58,702 bases of DNA from Pseudomonadales bacterium (GCA_022827425.1 JAJDSZ010000068.1:1-58702), one strand, 5' to 3'. Counted from the first letter of the stretch, positions 1 through 8,994 are shown. A program made the numbers and translations. The notes: generated from the letters alone by a model not told the origin.

Positions 1-716
1 AGAAAATTCTTGACGAATTTCGGCGTAATCGGCGAAATGCCGAGCACATCGTGCAGGACCATGATCTGAGCGTCGGTTTCCGGCCCGGCGCCGATGCCTA
101 TCACCGGAATTTCCAGCAGTTCGGTAATCGTTTTCGCCAAAGCTACCGGCACGCATTCGAGCAAGAGCAGACTGGCGCCCGATTCTTCCAGCAGTTGCGC
201 CTCCTCGATGATCGACTGCGCCTGGCTGGTGTCGCGGCCCTGCACGTGAAAGCCGCCGATGCGGTTCACCGATTGCGGCGTGAGTCCCATATGCGCGCAA
301 ACGGGAATGCCGCGCTCGGCGAGCAGGCGGGTGGTATTGGCGATCCAGGCGCCGCCTTCGAGCTTGACGACTTGCGCGCCGGCCCGCATCAGCGCGGCGG
401 CGTTCTGCAAGGTCTGGGATTCCGAGGCGTAGCTCATGAAAGGCATGTCGCCCATCAGCAAGGCGCCTTCGTTGCCGCGCTTGACGCAACTCATGTGGTA
501 GATCATGTCGTTCATGGTGACCGGCAAGGTGCTGTCATGCCCCTGCAACACCATCCCAAGCGAGTCGCCCACGAGCAGCACCTCAACCCCGGCCCGAGCC
601 GCCACGCCGGCAAAGCAGGCGTCATAAGCCGCGAGGCAGACGAATTTCTCGCCGGCGCGTTTCATCTTCTTCAAACTGGTCAAGGTGACGGTGCCGGCCT
701 TTCGATGTGTACTCAT
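1..716 (-). CDS. panB: 3-methyl-2-oxobutanoate hydroxymethyltransferase (partial, 3' end off window)
   Basis: Catalyses the first committed step of pantothenate/CoA synthesis: transfer of a hydroxymethyl group from methylene-tetrahydrofolate to 2-oxoisovalerate, giving ketopantoate in the cytoplasm. Translation from the ATG at 716 (preceded by an AAGG-type ribosome site) begins [19 protein letters not shown] and continues with the family's Mg- and substrate-binding motif [19 protein letters not shown], then HMGLTPQS and GIGAG. About 238 of the usual 260-270 residues are present; the stop lies beyond base 1. It is the last visible gene of the minus-strand block. In relatives it follows pcnB and folK, but here a toxin-antitoxin pair separates it from pcnB. 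Identification is secure. Confidence 0.95.
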   Translation of the reverse strand, partial: MSTHRKAGTVTLTSLKKMKRAGEKFVCLAAYDACFAGVAARAGVEVLLVGDSLGMVLQGHDSTLPVTMNDMIYHMSCVKRGNEGALLMGDMPFMSYASESQTLQNAAALMRAGAQVVKLEGGAWIANTTRLLAERGIPVCAHMGLTPQSVNRIGGFHVQGRDTSQAQSIIEEAQLLEESGASLLLLECVPVALAKTITELLEIPVIGIGAGPETDAQIMVLHDVLGISPITPKFVKNF

Positions 717-824
717 GTTCGCCTTGGGTAAATCGACGTGCCGTGGTGGGGATGCCGAATTGTAGCAAGAATCATGGGGTTCCCATCAAAAGCGCATAGG
801 TGTCCCATGCAACAACGCACAGAA

Positions 825-1268
825 TTATCGCCGCCCCTTCGTGAGTGGATTGATCACGGACAGATCGGGAAATCGCGAGAAGTCGCGGTCAGCCGACCAG
901 AGCACGCGAACTCCGTGATAACGGCAAAGAGCCGCAATCCGGGCGTCATGCACGACCGCGCCCTGCAGGAGGGCGGGTCGGGCGACGCGCTCAAGGGTCC
1001 GCAAATAGCCTTCTCCCTCGGCCAGGAAACCGCCGGAAAGACTTTCGAAAAGCCGCCGCAACGCGTCCAAGGCTACTTCCATCGGTGTTGGTTCCTTGAA
1101 AATCCTCGGATTCGAGACGACTGCGAGAAATTCGTGAGCGCACGGCCAAGGAACCGAAACGGGTTCAACTCCTGCCACAGCGTCGCCCAGCACTTCCCGG
1201 GCGCGCTCGTGGAAGGGCATTTCCGGACGATGCGCGTAGACAAGCAGGTTTGTGTCAATCGCAATCAC
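825..1268 (-). CDS. vapC: PIN-domain ribonuclease toxin, VapC family
   Basis: Predicted type II toxin, a Mg-dependent RNase of the PIN fold. The 147-residue protein starts MIAIDTNLLVYAHRP with the first acidic residue at D5. Further acidic positions fit the PIN active site: E46 (AHEFLAVV), D108 (VVHDARIAALC) and D127 (WSADRDF). Its start overlaps the stop of the upstream antitoxin gene by the four bases 1265-1268 (ATGA), the usual coupling of such pairs. The family name is well supported; the RNA target cannot be read from sequence. The pair sits between pcnB and panB, where folK is normally found. Confidence 0.88.
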   Translation of the reverse strand: MIAIDTNLLVYAHRPEMPFHERAREVLGDAVAGVEPVSVPWPCAHEFLAVVSNPRIFKEPTPMEVALDALRRLFESLSGGFLAEGEGYLRTLERVARPALLQGAVVHDARIAALCRYHGVRVLWSADRDFSRFPDLSVINPLTKGRR

Positions 1269-1510
1269 GCACCACGCTCGCGGTAGATTTCATCGCGGAT
1301 TCGATTCCAGGGCGCGCCTTGAAACTCGGGGGTCAGTCCGTCGCCTCCGTAGCTCGGAAAATCCAGCTTCCGGCGCGTCGAATTGCGCCGGGCTTCGAGG
1401 CTGCGCTGCAGCCCTTCTTCGACCAGTCCGCGAAGCGTGCCGCCCTCCCTCCGCGCCACGCTTCGAACCTGCTCAAGCAATTCGTCGGCAAGTTCTATAG
1501 TCGTTTTCAT
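1265..1510 (-). CDS. vapB: Ribbon-helix-helix type antitoxin, partner of the PIN toxin
   Basis: Small 81-residue protein. Its N-terminal segment MKTTIELADELLEQVRSVA fits a beta-strand plus two helices, as in ribbon-helix-helix DNA-binding antitoxins. The C-terminal half (KLDFPSYGGDGLTPEFQGAP and beyond) is probably the disordered toxin-neutralising tail. It lies directly upstream of, and overlaps by four bases, the PIN toxin gene, so the two are expected to be translationally coupled and autoregulated. The exact antitoxin subfamily is not certain. The 129 bases between its start and the pcnB stop would have to hold its promoter; no clear -35/-10 pair was identified there. Confidence 0.82.
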   Translation of the reverse strand: MKTTIELADELLEQVRSVARREGGTLRGLVEEGLQRSLEARRNSTRRKLDFPSYGGDGLTPEFQGAPWNRIRDEIYRERGA

Positions 1511-1639
1511 ATGGGTTGCCCGTACTACAGATATGGCACTACCGTACCACTGGGGTTCGCGAAAGACAAGTATGCATGCGGGGAGTTGGATTGCGCCGTC
1601 GCGGTCGAGCGTGTCTTTGTCGGCGGGGCATCACCAGCA

Positions 1640-2956
1640 TCACCGGCGTCGGCGGCGTTTCCGGCGGGTTTTGGGCCGCGCGGACAGTTGTTCGAGCATG
1701 TGGGTTCGCTGGTCTTCGTCGACGTCCTGGAAGGTCGTCCACCACTCGCCCATGCCGCCGCAATCTTCGCCGCTCTGCTCGCGCAGGAGCAGGAAGTCAT
1801 AGCCTGCGCGGAATCGCTGATGTTCGAAGCAGAAGTTCACACTGCGGCGGTCCTTGCGCTCGAGGCGGATTTGCAGTTCCCAGATTTCCTTGCTGACGTT
1901 GCTGATCCGGCGCGGAATCGTCGTATGTTGCGATTGTTCGAGCACGACCTGCTCGGCGCATTCGCGCAGTTGCATGAGATGGGGGCTGCCTTCCAGCCGG
2001 CCGAGCCGTCGTTGCAGCGGCGGCCAGAGCAGGGCGGCGAGCAGAAAGCCCGGAGTGACGCCGAGCCCCCTGGCGATCCGGTCGTCGCTGTTGCGCAAGG
2101 CGAGCCCGACGAGCCGGTCGGCGGGGTCCATGGCTTCGTCTCCGTCGACGAAGCCGTGGCTGAAAAGCGCCCGGTCGATGCCGTAGTCCCTGAGCATCCG
2201 GAAGGTTTCGGCGGCGTGGCCGCCGCAAAGCAATTTCAGCAATTCGTCGAACAGCCGGGGGGAGGACGCCGATTCGAGCAGAGGGAAAAGTTCCCGGATC
2301 GGCGCTTCGGTTGCGCTGTCCATACTGAATTCGAGCTTGGCGGCGAAACGGATGGCGCGCAACATGCGCACGGGGTCTTCGCGATAGCGCTCGCCCGCAT
2401 CGCCGATGATGCGCAGGCGGCGCTCGCGCAGATCGCGCAGGCCATCGTGAAAATCGAGCACGACGAATCCATCGGTCGAGTAATACAGCGCGTTGACGGT
2501 GAAGTCGCGCCGGCCGGCGTCCTCGTCGATATCGCCGTAGACATTGTCGATGAGGGTCATGCCGCTGTGGGAATGGGCTGAGTCGAGTTGCCGCGACTGT
2601 TCCCGGGTGGGGGCCTGGCGGAAACGGTTTTCCTGATCGTGGTGTCCGCGGAAGGTGGTGACTTCGATGATTTCACGGCCAAAACGCACATGGACGATGC
2701 GGAAGCGGCGGCCGATGATGCGCGAGCGGCGGAAGATCCGCCGCACCTGCTCGGGACGCGCGTCTGTGGCCACGTCAAAATCCTTGGGATGCAGGCCGAG
2801 CAGCAGGTCCCGGACGCAGCCTCCCACCACATACGCGGCATGGCCCGCCCGCCGCAGTCCCTTGAGCACTTCCAGCGCGGCATCGGAGATGTCATCGCTG
2901 GAGATGCCGTGTTCCGTGTGGGGAATGACTGTGGCTTGTTCGAGTCCCGGCAGCAT
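1640..2956 (-). CDS. pcnB: Poly(A) polymerase I
   Basis: Adds 3' poly(A) tails to RNA and so promotes RNA decay. The 438-residue protein has the class II nucleotidyltransferase core: GGCVRDLLLG with G45-G46, then the metal-binding D59/D61 pair in KDFDVATD, the RRDFTVNALYY motif near residue 150, and the RNA-binding head domain (REDPVRMLRAIRFAAKL). The extreme C-terminus is very basic (RPKTRRKRRRRR), as in gammaproteobacterial PcnB rather than in CCA-adding enzymes. It starts 11 bases after the stop of cbrB, so it is probably read from the cbr transcript. The usual downstream neighbour folK is missing here. Confidence 0.95.
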   Translation of the reverse strand: MLPGLEQATVIPHTEHGISSDDISDAALEVLKGLRRAGHAAYVVGGCVRDLLLGLHPKDFDVATDARPEQVRRIFRRSRIIGRRFRIVHVRFGREIIEVTTFRGHHDQENRFRQAPTREQSRQLDSAHSHSGMTLIDNVYGDIDEDAGRRDFTVNALYYSTDGFVVLDFHDGLRDLRERRLRIIGDAGERYREDPVRMLRAIRFAAKLEFSMDSATEAPIRELFPLLESASSPRLFDELLKLLCGGHAAETFRMLRDYGIDRALFSHGFVDGDEAMDPADRLVGLALRNSDDRIARGLGVTPGFLLAALLWPPLQRRLGRLEGSPHLMQLRECAEQVVLEQSQHTTIPRRISNVSKEIWELQIRLERKDRRSVNFCFEHQRFRAGYDFLLLREQSGEDCGGMGEWWTTFQDVDEDQRTHMLEQLSARPKTRRKRRRRR

Positions 2957-2967
2957 GTTTGTGAGGA

Positions 2968-4347
2968 TTACCCGGCCCCGGATTGCCTTTTTTTTCTGGG
3001 AATGTCATATCGCTGGCGACGTTCCCAGAGGCACTTGCGGCTGATGCCGAGTTGCCGGGCGAGTTCGGTTTCCGTCATGGAATCCTGATGTTCGCGAACG
3101 AAATGGCAGAAGTAGTCTTCCAGTGACAAGCCCGGGCTGGCTTCCGCGGCCGCGGCGGCGCCATTGCCGGCTCCATTGCGCGCACCGTTGCCCGGCTCGC
3201 GCCAGACCGGAGTTTCCACCGAAAGCAGTTCCTCGCCGATACTTTCCCCCTCGCAGAGCACCACGGCCTTTTCGATGGCGTTTGCGAGTTCGCGCACATT
3301 GCCGGGCCATTGGTGGGCCGCAATGGCGCGCTCGGCGCCGTCGCTGAACCGCAGCGCCGGCGACTTCAGCCGCTCGCAGGTGTCGCTGAGAATCCGCCTG
3401 GCGAGTTCTCCGATGTCCTCGCCCCGCTCGCGAAGCGGCGGCAGGTGCAGGCTGATCACATTGATCCGGTAGTAGAGGTCTTCGCGAAACCTGCCCTGGG
3501 CCACAAGTTGTTCGAGGTTGCGCTGGGTGGCCGCAATCAGCCGCATGTCCGCGGTGCGGGCATTCACGGCGCCAATCCTGCGCACCTCGCCATCCTGCAG
3601 GACCCGCACGAGGCGCCCCTGGACCGCAATGGGCAATTCGCCGATTTCATCGAGAAACAGGGTTCCGCCGTCCGCCGCCTCCACCAGACCGGCGCGGGTT
3701 TCGCCCGCCCCGGCAAAGGCGCCTTTCTCGTGGCCGAACAATTGCGTTTCGATCAGGTTTTCCGGGATGGCCATGCAGTTGACCGCCACCAGGGGGCGGC
3801 CGCGGCCGCTGAGTTCGTGAATCGCCCGGGCCACGAGTTCCTTGCCGGTGCCCGATTCGCCCTGGATCAGCACCGGCGAACCGGCGCCGGCCACCCGGCG
3901 CATGCGGCGAAACAGCTCCCGCATTTCCGGGCAGCGCCCCGCCATTCCCGGAAAGGGCGCGTCGTCGGCGCTGTCCGCGGCAATCCTGCGGCCGTGTTCC
4001 GCCACGATCTTGTCCAGCGAACTGAGCAGTTCACCGTGATCGAAAGGCTTGGCGATATAGTCCACTGCGCCGAGTTTCACGGAGTCGATGGCGGAGCGGA
4101 TGCTGGAATACGCGGTCATGATCAGCACCGGCGCCGAACTGATCCGGATCAGGTCGGTTCCCGGCGCGCCGGGAAGCTTCAGGTCGCTGATGATGATGTC
4201 GAACTTGTTGACATTGAATCGGTCCAGCGACTCCTTCACCGAGGCCGCCTCGCTGACGCGATAGCTGTGCCTTTCGAGCAAACGCCTCAGTGTGCCGCGA
4301 ATGACCGCTTCGTCTTCCACGACCAGAACTTCGCGTTCCGCGCGCAT
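2968..4347 (-). CDS. cbrB: Sigma-54-type response regulator, CbrB-like
   Basis: Response regulator of the CbrA/CbrB system controlling carbon and nitrogen source use. 459 residues: receiver domain with D12, phospho-acceptor D55 (IIISDLKLPG), T78 and K100; a central AAA+ sigma-54 activator domain with Walker A GESGTGKE and Walker B GGTLFLDEIGE; and a C-terminal Fis-type helix-turn-helix (TETELARQLGISRKCLWERR). The C-terminal part LSLEDYFCHFVREHQDSMTE closely matches what I recall of Pseudomonas CbrB. Oddity: the sigma-54 contact loop reads GAFAGA, not GAFTGA (codons gcc ttt gcc). It lies 46 bases after cbrA and 11 bases before pcnB, leaving no room for a crcZ-type small RNA gene downstream. 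Confidence 0.93.
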   Translation of the reverse strand: MRAEREVLVVEDEAVIRGTLRRLLERHSYRVSEAASVKESLDRFNVNKFDIIISDLKLPGAPGTDLIRISSAPVLIMTAYSSIRSAIDSVKLGAVDYIAKPFDHGELLSSLDKIVAEHGRRIAADSADDAPFPGMAGRCPEMRELFRRMRRVAGAGSPVLIQGESGTGKELVARAIHELSGRGRPLVAVNCMAIPENLIETQLFGHEKGAFAGAGETRAGLVEAADGGTLFLDEIGELPIAVQGRLVRVLQDGEVRRIGAVNARTADMRLIAATQRNLEQLVAQGRFREDLYYRINVISLHLPPLRERGEDIGELARRILSDTCERLKSPALRFSDGAERAIAAHQWPGNVRELANAIEKAVVLCEGESIGEELLSVETPVWREPGNGARNGAGNGAAAAAEASPGLSLEDYFCHFVREHQDSMTETELARQLGISRKCLWERRQRYDIPRKKRQSGAG

Positions 4348-4393
4348 ATCCGATTCTCACTGGCGTTTGGGAGCCCGCTCCGGGCGCAGGGCC

Positions 4394-7297
4394 CTAGGGC
4401 GGGGGAAATTGCAATACGACGCGAGTGCCGCTGCCTTGCTCCCGATCTGTCGGGCTGATTATAGCAATTTCGCCCTTGAAGTCTTCCACCGTGCCATACA
4501 CCAGTGACAGGCCGAGCCCGGTGCCCGCTCCCGGTTCCTTGGTGGTATAGAAGGGCTCGAAGACATGCTCGCGAATCTCCGGCGGGATGCCGCCGCCCTT
4601 GTCCTCCACGGCAAGCTCGACGCCCTGCCCGTTTCTGTGGCAGGTCACCCGCACTTCGGCGCCCGCCTCGCTGGCGTCCCGGGCATTGCTGATCAGATTC
4701 ACCAGAGCCTGCAGCAGCCGCTGGGAATCCCCGTGGATGGCGGTGTCCCGGTCGCCGTCAAGCACTATCTTCACCTCCCTGGCCTGCTTGTCCAGGGAAA
4801 TGAGCGCCCTGGCTTCCTCCATGCAGTCATAGACGCTCACCGTTTCCAGCCGGGCGGAGGCGGAGCGCTCGCCGAAATGGGCAAAATTCATCAGCGACTG
4901 CAAAATCCGCGAAGTGCGGCCGGTCTGCTCGACGATCTGGTTCGCCAGGCCGCGCAGTTCCTTTTCGTCGTATTCGTCGCGAATGGTCTGGGCGAGACAG
5001 GCGATGCCGGTGATGGGATTGCCGATCTCATGGGCGACGCCGGCGGCAAGCTGGCCGATGGAGGCAAGCCGGGAACTATGGGCGAGGCCGGCTTCGAGGT
5101 CCTCGGTTTCGGTGATGTCGTCGATCAGGATGACGGTTCCCTCATGCCGCCCATCGGTTTCCAGGGCTTCGTCGATGGCGGCCTTGTGCAGATTCACCGT
5201 GTGCCGCCTGCCGTCGAGTTCGAAGCTTTCCTTGGGCAGGTGGTCGGCCTCGCCGCTGACGAAATCCTCAAGCAGTCCGCGCCAGGGTGGATTGAGTTCG
5301 GCGATGGTCAGGCCGATGACTTCCCCCGGAGTAATGCCGGTCAGGGCCTGCAGCGCCCGGTTCCACATGACGATTTCCCGGTCGGCATTGATGGAACAGA
5401 CGCCGAGCGGCAATTCGAGCAGCACCTGGCGGTGATAGCGGCGCAGGCTGTCGAGTTCCGCCGCCAGGCCGGAAAGATTGCTGCGGAATGCGTCGATGCG
5501 GTATTCGATTGCGGGTACGTCGGCGCGGCCCTGGTCCCCGCCCGTGCTGAAGGGCAGGTAGCGGTCGGTCAGGTCCTGGGCGATGCTCGGGCCCATCATG
5601 CCGGACAGATTCCCTCCCAGGCGGTAGCGCAGCAGGCGCATGGCGAAAGGGCGCCGGTCGTCCATCTTCAGGTCGGCGTCATCCAGCGCCCGGCGCACTT
5701 CGCGCTCCGCCACTTCCGCGCCCAGCGGTTTGCTGAGGGCTTTGATGAAATCCGCGGGGGATTTCGCCACCAGGCCTCCCCGGGTCCCGCGCTTTACCGA
5801 ATCCAGCGAACAGACCACAGCGGCGTGGCGTTCGGCGTCTGTGGTCTTGCTTCGCAGGGAAACCAGGCTGAACAGGGCGGCGTTGACCACCAGGGAGAGC
5901 GCCGCCGCTTCGCTCCAGGGCACGGATTCCAGCGACAGCGAACCGGCGTCGCGAAACACCGGCAGGCCAAAAAACCAGAACCACACCACCGCCCCGCCGG
6001 CGAGCCCGGCGAAAAACCCCCGGGCATTGCCCCGCCGCCAATAAAGAATGGACACGGTTCCCGGCAGAAATTGCAGGCAGGCGGCAAGCACCAGCACCAG
6101 AATGTAGTCGAGGCTGATCGGCTCTGCCGGGATGATATGGAACCCGAATCCGGCCCAGATGACAGCGGCAAGCAGCAGGCGCCGCCGCTGCAGCAGCCAG
6201 CGGTAGATGTCATCGCCGGCGGCGGGTTGCCGCAATGGGAGGATCAGGTGGTTCAGGCACATGTTCGCCAGCGCCAGCGAAATCACGATGATCAGTCCGC
6301 TGGCGGCGGACAGCCCGCCGAGATAGGCCAACAGGCTGAGCCATGGCGCGTCCCAGGCGTGGCCGATGGCCACCGGAAAATACTCAACCGGAATTTCGGT
6401 TCCGGACTCGATTCCCGCCCAGAGTATGGGCAATACCGGCAGGCTCATGAGCAGAAAGTACAGGGGCAGGCGCCAACTCGCGTAGTGCAGGGTTTGCGGG
6501 TTGTGATTGGGATTGAAAGTGGCGTGGAACATGTGGGGCATGGCTACGGCGGCGGTGAAGAAGAGCAGCATCAGCAGATGGAAGGATCCGATAAAGCCGC
6601 CGGCGTCCAGGCTGTCGAGAAGTTCGGGCCGGTCCTGCAGCCATTCCTGCATGGGGCCAAGGCCGCCGAAACCCGCGTTGATGGCGAACACTCCCACGGC
6701 AAGCAGGGCGATGAGTTTCACCAGCGACTCGAAAGCGATGGCCATGACCAGCCCTTCGTGCTGGTTTCCGCCGCCCCGGCGGGAGGCGCCGAACAGAATC
6801 GCGAACAGGGTAATGATCAGGCAGAAAAGGCTCGCCACCAGCAGGTAGGGTGCCTCGGGCGAGAGAATCAGGGCGGTTTCCGCCACGGCGCGAATCTGCA
6901 TGGCGATCAGCGGCGATGCCGCCACCAGGGTGAACAGCGTAACCAGGGTTCCCGCCCAGCGCGAGCGATAGCGGAATGCGAACAGGTCCGCCAGGGAACT
7001 GAGCTGGTGGGTTCTGGTCAGGTCCAGCAGCGGGCGCAGCAACAGCGGCGCGAACATGAAAGCGAGCGAAATTCCGAAATAGCTGGCTAGATAGCCATAG
7101 CCGTGGCGCATGGCGATACCCACCGAGGCGTAGTACGCCCAGACGCTGGCGAAGACACCCAGGGACAGCGTATGGGTCAATGGGTGCAGGACGATTTTCC
7201 GGGGAATCCAGTGGCGGTCGCTGGCCCAGGCGATGCCGAACAGCAAGAGCAGATAGCCGCAACCCGAAACGGCGAGGGTGGTCAGTTCAAAATTCAT
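4394..7297 (-). CDS. cbrA: Sensor histidine kinase with sodium/solute symporter domain, CbrA-like
   Basis: 967 residues. The first half is a multi-span membrane domain of the sodium:solute symporter (PutP/SLC5) type, with repeated hydrophobic segments up to about residue 490. A PAS region follows (SINADREIVMWNRALQALTG), then the HisKA domain with phospho-acceptor H756 (AAGVAHEIGNPITG) and a HATPase domain with N box LVNLISNARDAS and G boxes EDKGGGIPPE and GTGLGLSLVYG. This layout is that of CbrA, which senses carbon/nitrogen status and phosphorylates CbrB; some CbrA homologues also transport histidine. Its start overlaps cbrX by 11 bases and cbrB follows, so the three genes form one unit. Confidence 0.93.
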   Translation of the reverse strand: MNFELTTLAVSGCGYLLLLFGIAWASDRHWIPRKIVLHPLTHTLSLGVFASVWAYYASVGIAMRHGYGYLASYFGISLAFMFAPLLLRPLLDLTRTHQLSSLADLFAFRYRSRWAGTLVTLFTLVAASPLIAMQIRAVAETALILSPEAPYLLVASLFCLIITLFAILFGASRRGGGNQHEGLVMAIAFESLVKLIALLAVGVFAINAGFGGLGPMQEWLQDRPELLDSLDAGGFIGSFHLLMLLFFTAAVAMPHMFHATFNPNHNPQTLHYASWRLPLYFLLMSLPVLPILWAGIESGTEIPVEYFPVAIGHAWDAPWLSLLAYLGGLSAASGLIIVISLALANMCLNHLILPLRQPAAGDDIYRWLLQRRRLLLAAVIWAGFGFHIIPAEPISLDYILVLVLAACLQFLPGTVSILYWRRGNARGFFAGLAGGAVVWFWFFGLPVFRDAGSLSLESVPWSEAAALSLVVNAALFSLVSLRSKTTDAERHAAVVCSLDSVKRGTRGGLVAKSPADFIKALSKPLGAEVAEREVRRALDDADLKMDDRRPFAMRLLRYRLGGNLSGMMGPSIAQDLTDRYLPFSTGGDQGRADVPAIEYRIDAFRSNLSGLAAELDSLRRYHRQVLLELPLGVCSINADREIVMWNRALQALTGITPGEVIGLTIAELNPPWRGLLEDFVSGEADHLPKESFELDGRRHTVNLHKAAIDEALETDGRHEGTVILIDDITETEDLEAGLAHSSRLASIGQLAAGVAHEIGNPITGIACLAQTIRDEYDEKELRGLANQIVEQTGRTSRILQSLMNFAHFGERSASARLETVSVYDCMEEARALISLDKQAREVKIVLDGDRDTAIHGDSQRLLQALVNLISNARDASEAGAEVRVTCHRNGQGVELAVEDKGGGIPPEIREHVFEPFYTTKEPGAGTGLGLSLVYGTVEDFKGEIAIISPTDREQGSGTRVVLQFPPP

Positions 7298-7463
7298 CGC
7301 TTTCGCGTTCGCGGCTGGTCAGGGCGACTGCCGCGATGGCTGCAAGCGCCGCCAGATGGGGCCGGTACCAGGCCGCGCCGGCCTGGGCGATCCAGTCAAC
7401 GCTGAGCAGGAACAGCAGGTACAGCACCGCCATCAGGATCAGCATGGAACGGGAAAGGTACAT
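7287..7463 (-). CDS. cbrX: Small membrane protein CbrX
   Basis: 58-residue protein starting MYLSRSMLILMAVLYLLFLL. It has one clear membrane segment and a second hydrophobic stretch (HLAALAAIAAVAL), and ends with a charged tail (SRERESDEF). The last 11 bases overlap the start of cbrA, suggesting translational coupling; in Pseudomonas a small gene called cbrX is reported in the same overlapping position. An in-frame ATG 26 codons upstream was not used because it lies inside gluQ. The gene begins five bases after the gluQ stop. The role of CbrX is not established; the call rests mainly on position, size and hydrophobicity. Confidence 0.75.
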   Translation of the reverse strand: MYLSRSMLILMAVLYLLFLLSVDWIAQAGAAWYRPHLAALAAIAAVALTSRERESDEF

Positions 7464-7468
7464 GCGGA

Positions 7469-8368
7469 TTACTCGAAGCGACTGGCGGGAATTCCGTGCC
7501 GGGCTGGAATCCGCAGTATATCCCAATTGGCCACAGCCCAATCGAGCACTTCCCCCGGGCCGGCAAGCTCTGTTGGTGGGCTGTGTCGCAGGAATTCCAG
7601 TGCGATTCGCAGCAGGGGTTCCGGCGCGCTGGCGTCCACCGGCGCGGCAAAGTGCTGCTTGCTCAGCTTCCTGCCCTGTGCATTGAGCAGCACCGGGAAA
7701 TGGGCGTATCGCGGGGCGGGATAGCCGAGCAGCGCCTGCAGATAAAGCTGGCGCGGGGTGGAATCGAGCAGGTCGACTCCGCGCACAACCTGGTTGACCT
7801 GCTGCATGGCGTCATCCGCCACCACCGCGAGCTGGTAGGCGAACAGCCCGTCCCTGCGGCGCAACACGAAATCGCCCACGGCGCTTTCCAGTTCCTGCTC
7901 GAACCAGCCCTGGATGCGGTCATCCATGCCGAATACGCCGGGCCGGGTGCGCAGCCGCATGGCGGCATCGCCTCCGGGCGGCAACCCGCGCCCGCGGCAA
8001 TGGCCATCGTACACCGAGCCCAGGGCCCGCACCCGGGCCCGGCTGCAATCGCAGGCGAAGCAATGCCCCGCTTCCCGCAATTCTTGCAGGATTGCGGCAT
8101 AGGCCTCCAGCCGGGTGCTCTGGTACAGCACCGGGCCGTCCCAGCGCAGGCCCAGCCCGTCCAGTTGCCGCAGGATAGTGTCGGCGGCGCCGGCGGGTTC
8201 CCTGGGCGGGTCCAGGTCTTCCATGCGCAGCAGCCAGGAGCCGTCCGCGGCCCGGGCGTCAAGATAGCTGGCCAGGGCGGCCACCAGTGAGCCAAGATGG
8301 AGCGGGCCGGTGGGAGAGGGGGCGAATCGTCCGATGTACCGGCCCGGTGAGCGGGATTGCGCGTTCAG
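7469..8368 (-). CDS. gluQ: Glutamyl-Q tRNA(Asp) synthetase
   Basis: Truncated class I synthetase that activates glutamate and attaches it to queuosine in tRNA-Asp. The conserved part starts [19 protein letters not shown] (HIGH-type motif), followed by [10 protein letters not shown], a zinc-site region with [11 protein letters not shown] and YDGHCRGRG, and the KLSKQ signature near the C-terminus. No anticodon-binding domain is present, as expected. The start is uncertain. Homologues begin 5-10 residues before YIGRF, where there is no ATG, GTG or TTG; candidates are CTG at 8368 (its TGA overlaps the dksA stop), ATT at 8377, or ATG at 8419 inside dksA. CTG is shown. dksA-gluQ is the usual order. 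Confidence 0.9.
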   Translation of the reverse strand: MNAQSRSPGRYIGRFAPSPTGPLHLGSLVAALASYLDARAADGSWLLRMEDLDPPREPAGAADTILRQLDGLGLRWDGPVLYQSTRLEAYAAILQELREAGHCFACDCSRARVRALGSVYDGHCRGRGLPPGGDAAMRLRTRPGVFGMDDRIQGWFEQELESAVGDFVLRRRDGLFAYQLAVVADDAMQQVNQVVRGVDLLDSTPRQLYLQALLGYPAPRYAHFPVLLNAQGRKLSKQHFAAPVDASAPEPLLRIALEFLRHSPPTELAGPGEVLDWAVANWDILRIPARHGIPASRFE

Positions 8369-8808
8369 GCGCCGAATTGCTTCTCCCGGATTTCGTCGAG
8401 GGTCTTGCAGTCGATGCATTTGTTGGCCGTGGGTCTGGCTTCGAGGCGGCGGATGCCGATTTCGATACCGCAGGATTCGCAATAACCGTAATCGTCCTGG
8501 GCGATGGCCTCGATGGTATTGTCGATTTTCTTGATCAGCTTGCGCTCCCGGTCCCTGGTGCGCAGTTCGAGGCTGAACTCCTCTTCCTGCGTCGCCCGGT
8601 CCACCGGGTCGGGATAATTGGCCGCCTCGTCCTGCATGTGATGCACCGTGCGATCCACTTCCTGCATCAATTGGTCGCGCCAGTCGAGCAGAATGCCGCG
8701 GAAATGCGCACGCTGCTTCTCGTTCATGTACGCCTCGTCGGGTTCCGGCTGATACGGCGTGAAGTTCTTCAGCACGGGTTGGGATTGAAAGCCTGCGCTG
8801 TCTGGCAT
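8365..8808 (-). CDS. dksA: RNA polymerase-binding transcription factor DksA
   Basis: Binds the RNA polymerase secondary channel and, with ppGpp, adjusts rRNA and amino-acid promoters. 147 residues. The coiled-coil tip [17 protein letters not shown] carries the acidic tip residues, and the C-terminal zinc finger is the canonical four-cysteine type ([10 protein letters not shown] ... NKCIDCKTL), so this is not a Cys-poor paralogue. The end EIREKQFGA is typical. The gene lies at the head of the minus-strand block; the divergent aminotransferase gene starts 186 bases away. Its last four bases overlap the proposed gluQ start. Confidence 0.97.
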   Translation of the reverse strand: MPDSAGFQSQPVLKNFTPYQPEPDEAYMNEKQRAHFRGILLDWRDQLMQEVDRTVHHMQDEAANYPDPVDRATQEEEFSLELRTRDRERKLIKKIDNTIEAIAQDDYGYCESCGIEIGIRRLEARPTANKCIDCKTLDEIREKQFGA

Positions 8809-8932
8809 GGTCTAAGCCTCGCTCTTGCCTGTCCTGCACTGACCGGACGACGGTATTGTCCAACTCCGGGGGCGCCTGGCCCGGAAAAGCAGGCTAACCT
8901 ACCAGAATCGAATTGCCTGTGCCACAGGAATG

Positions 8933-8938
8933 TATAAT
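8933..8938 (+). promoter_or_regulatory. Candidate -10 box for the aminotransferase gene
   Basis: A perfect TATAAT lies in the 186-base divergent region between dksA and the aminotransferase gene, about 57 bases before the chosen start. The best -35 candidates (TTGCCT at 8913, spacing 14, or a weak hexamer with spacing 19) are off the optimum, so only the -10 is convincing. Confidence 0.4.
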
Positions 8939-8994
8939 CCGCAGTTTCCCGCGACAGGGACAAAGACTCACAGGAAGAACAGGAAGCCCACAGG

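Noticed and set aside
4565..7090. An 841-codon open frame on the plus strand
   Set aside because: Shadow of cbrA on the opposite strand; composition is Gln/Gly/His-rich with no domain, as expected of a reverse-strand shadow.
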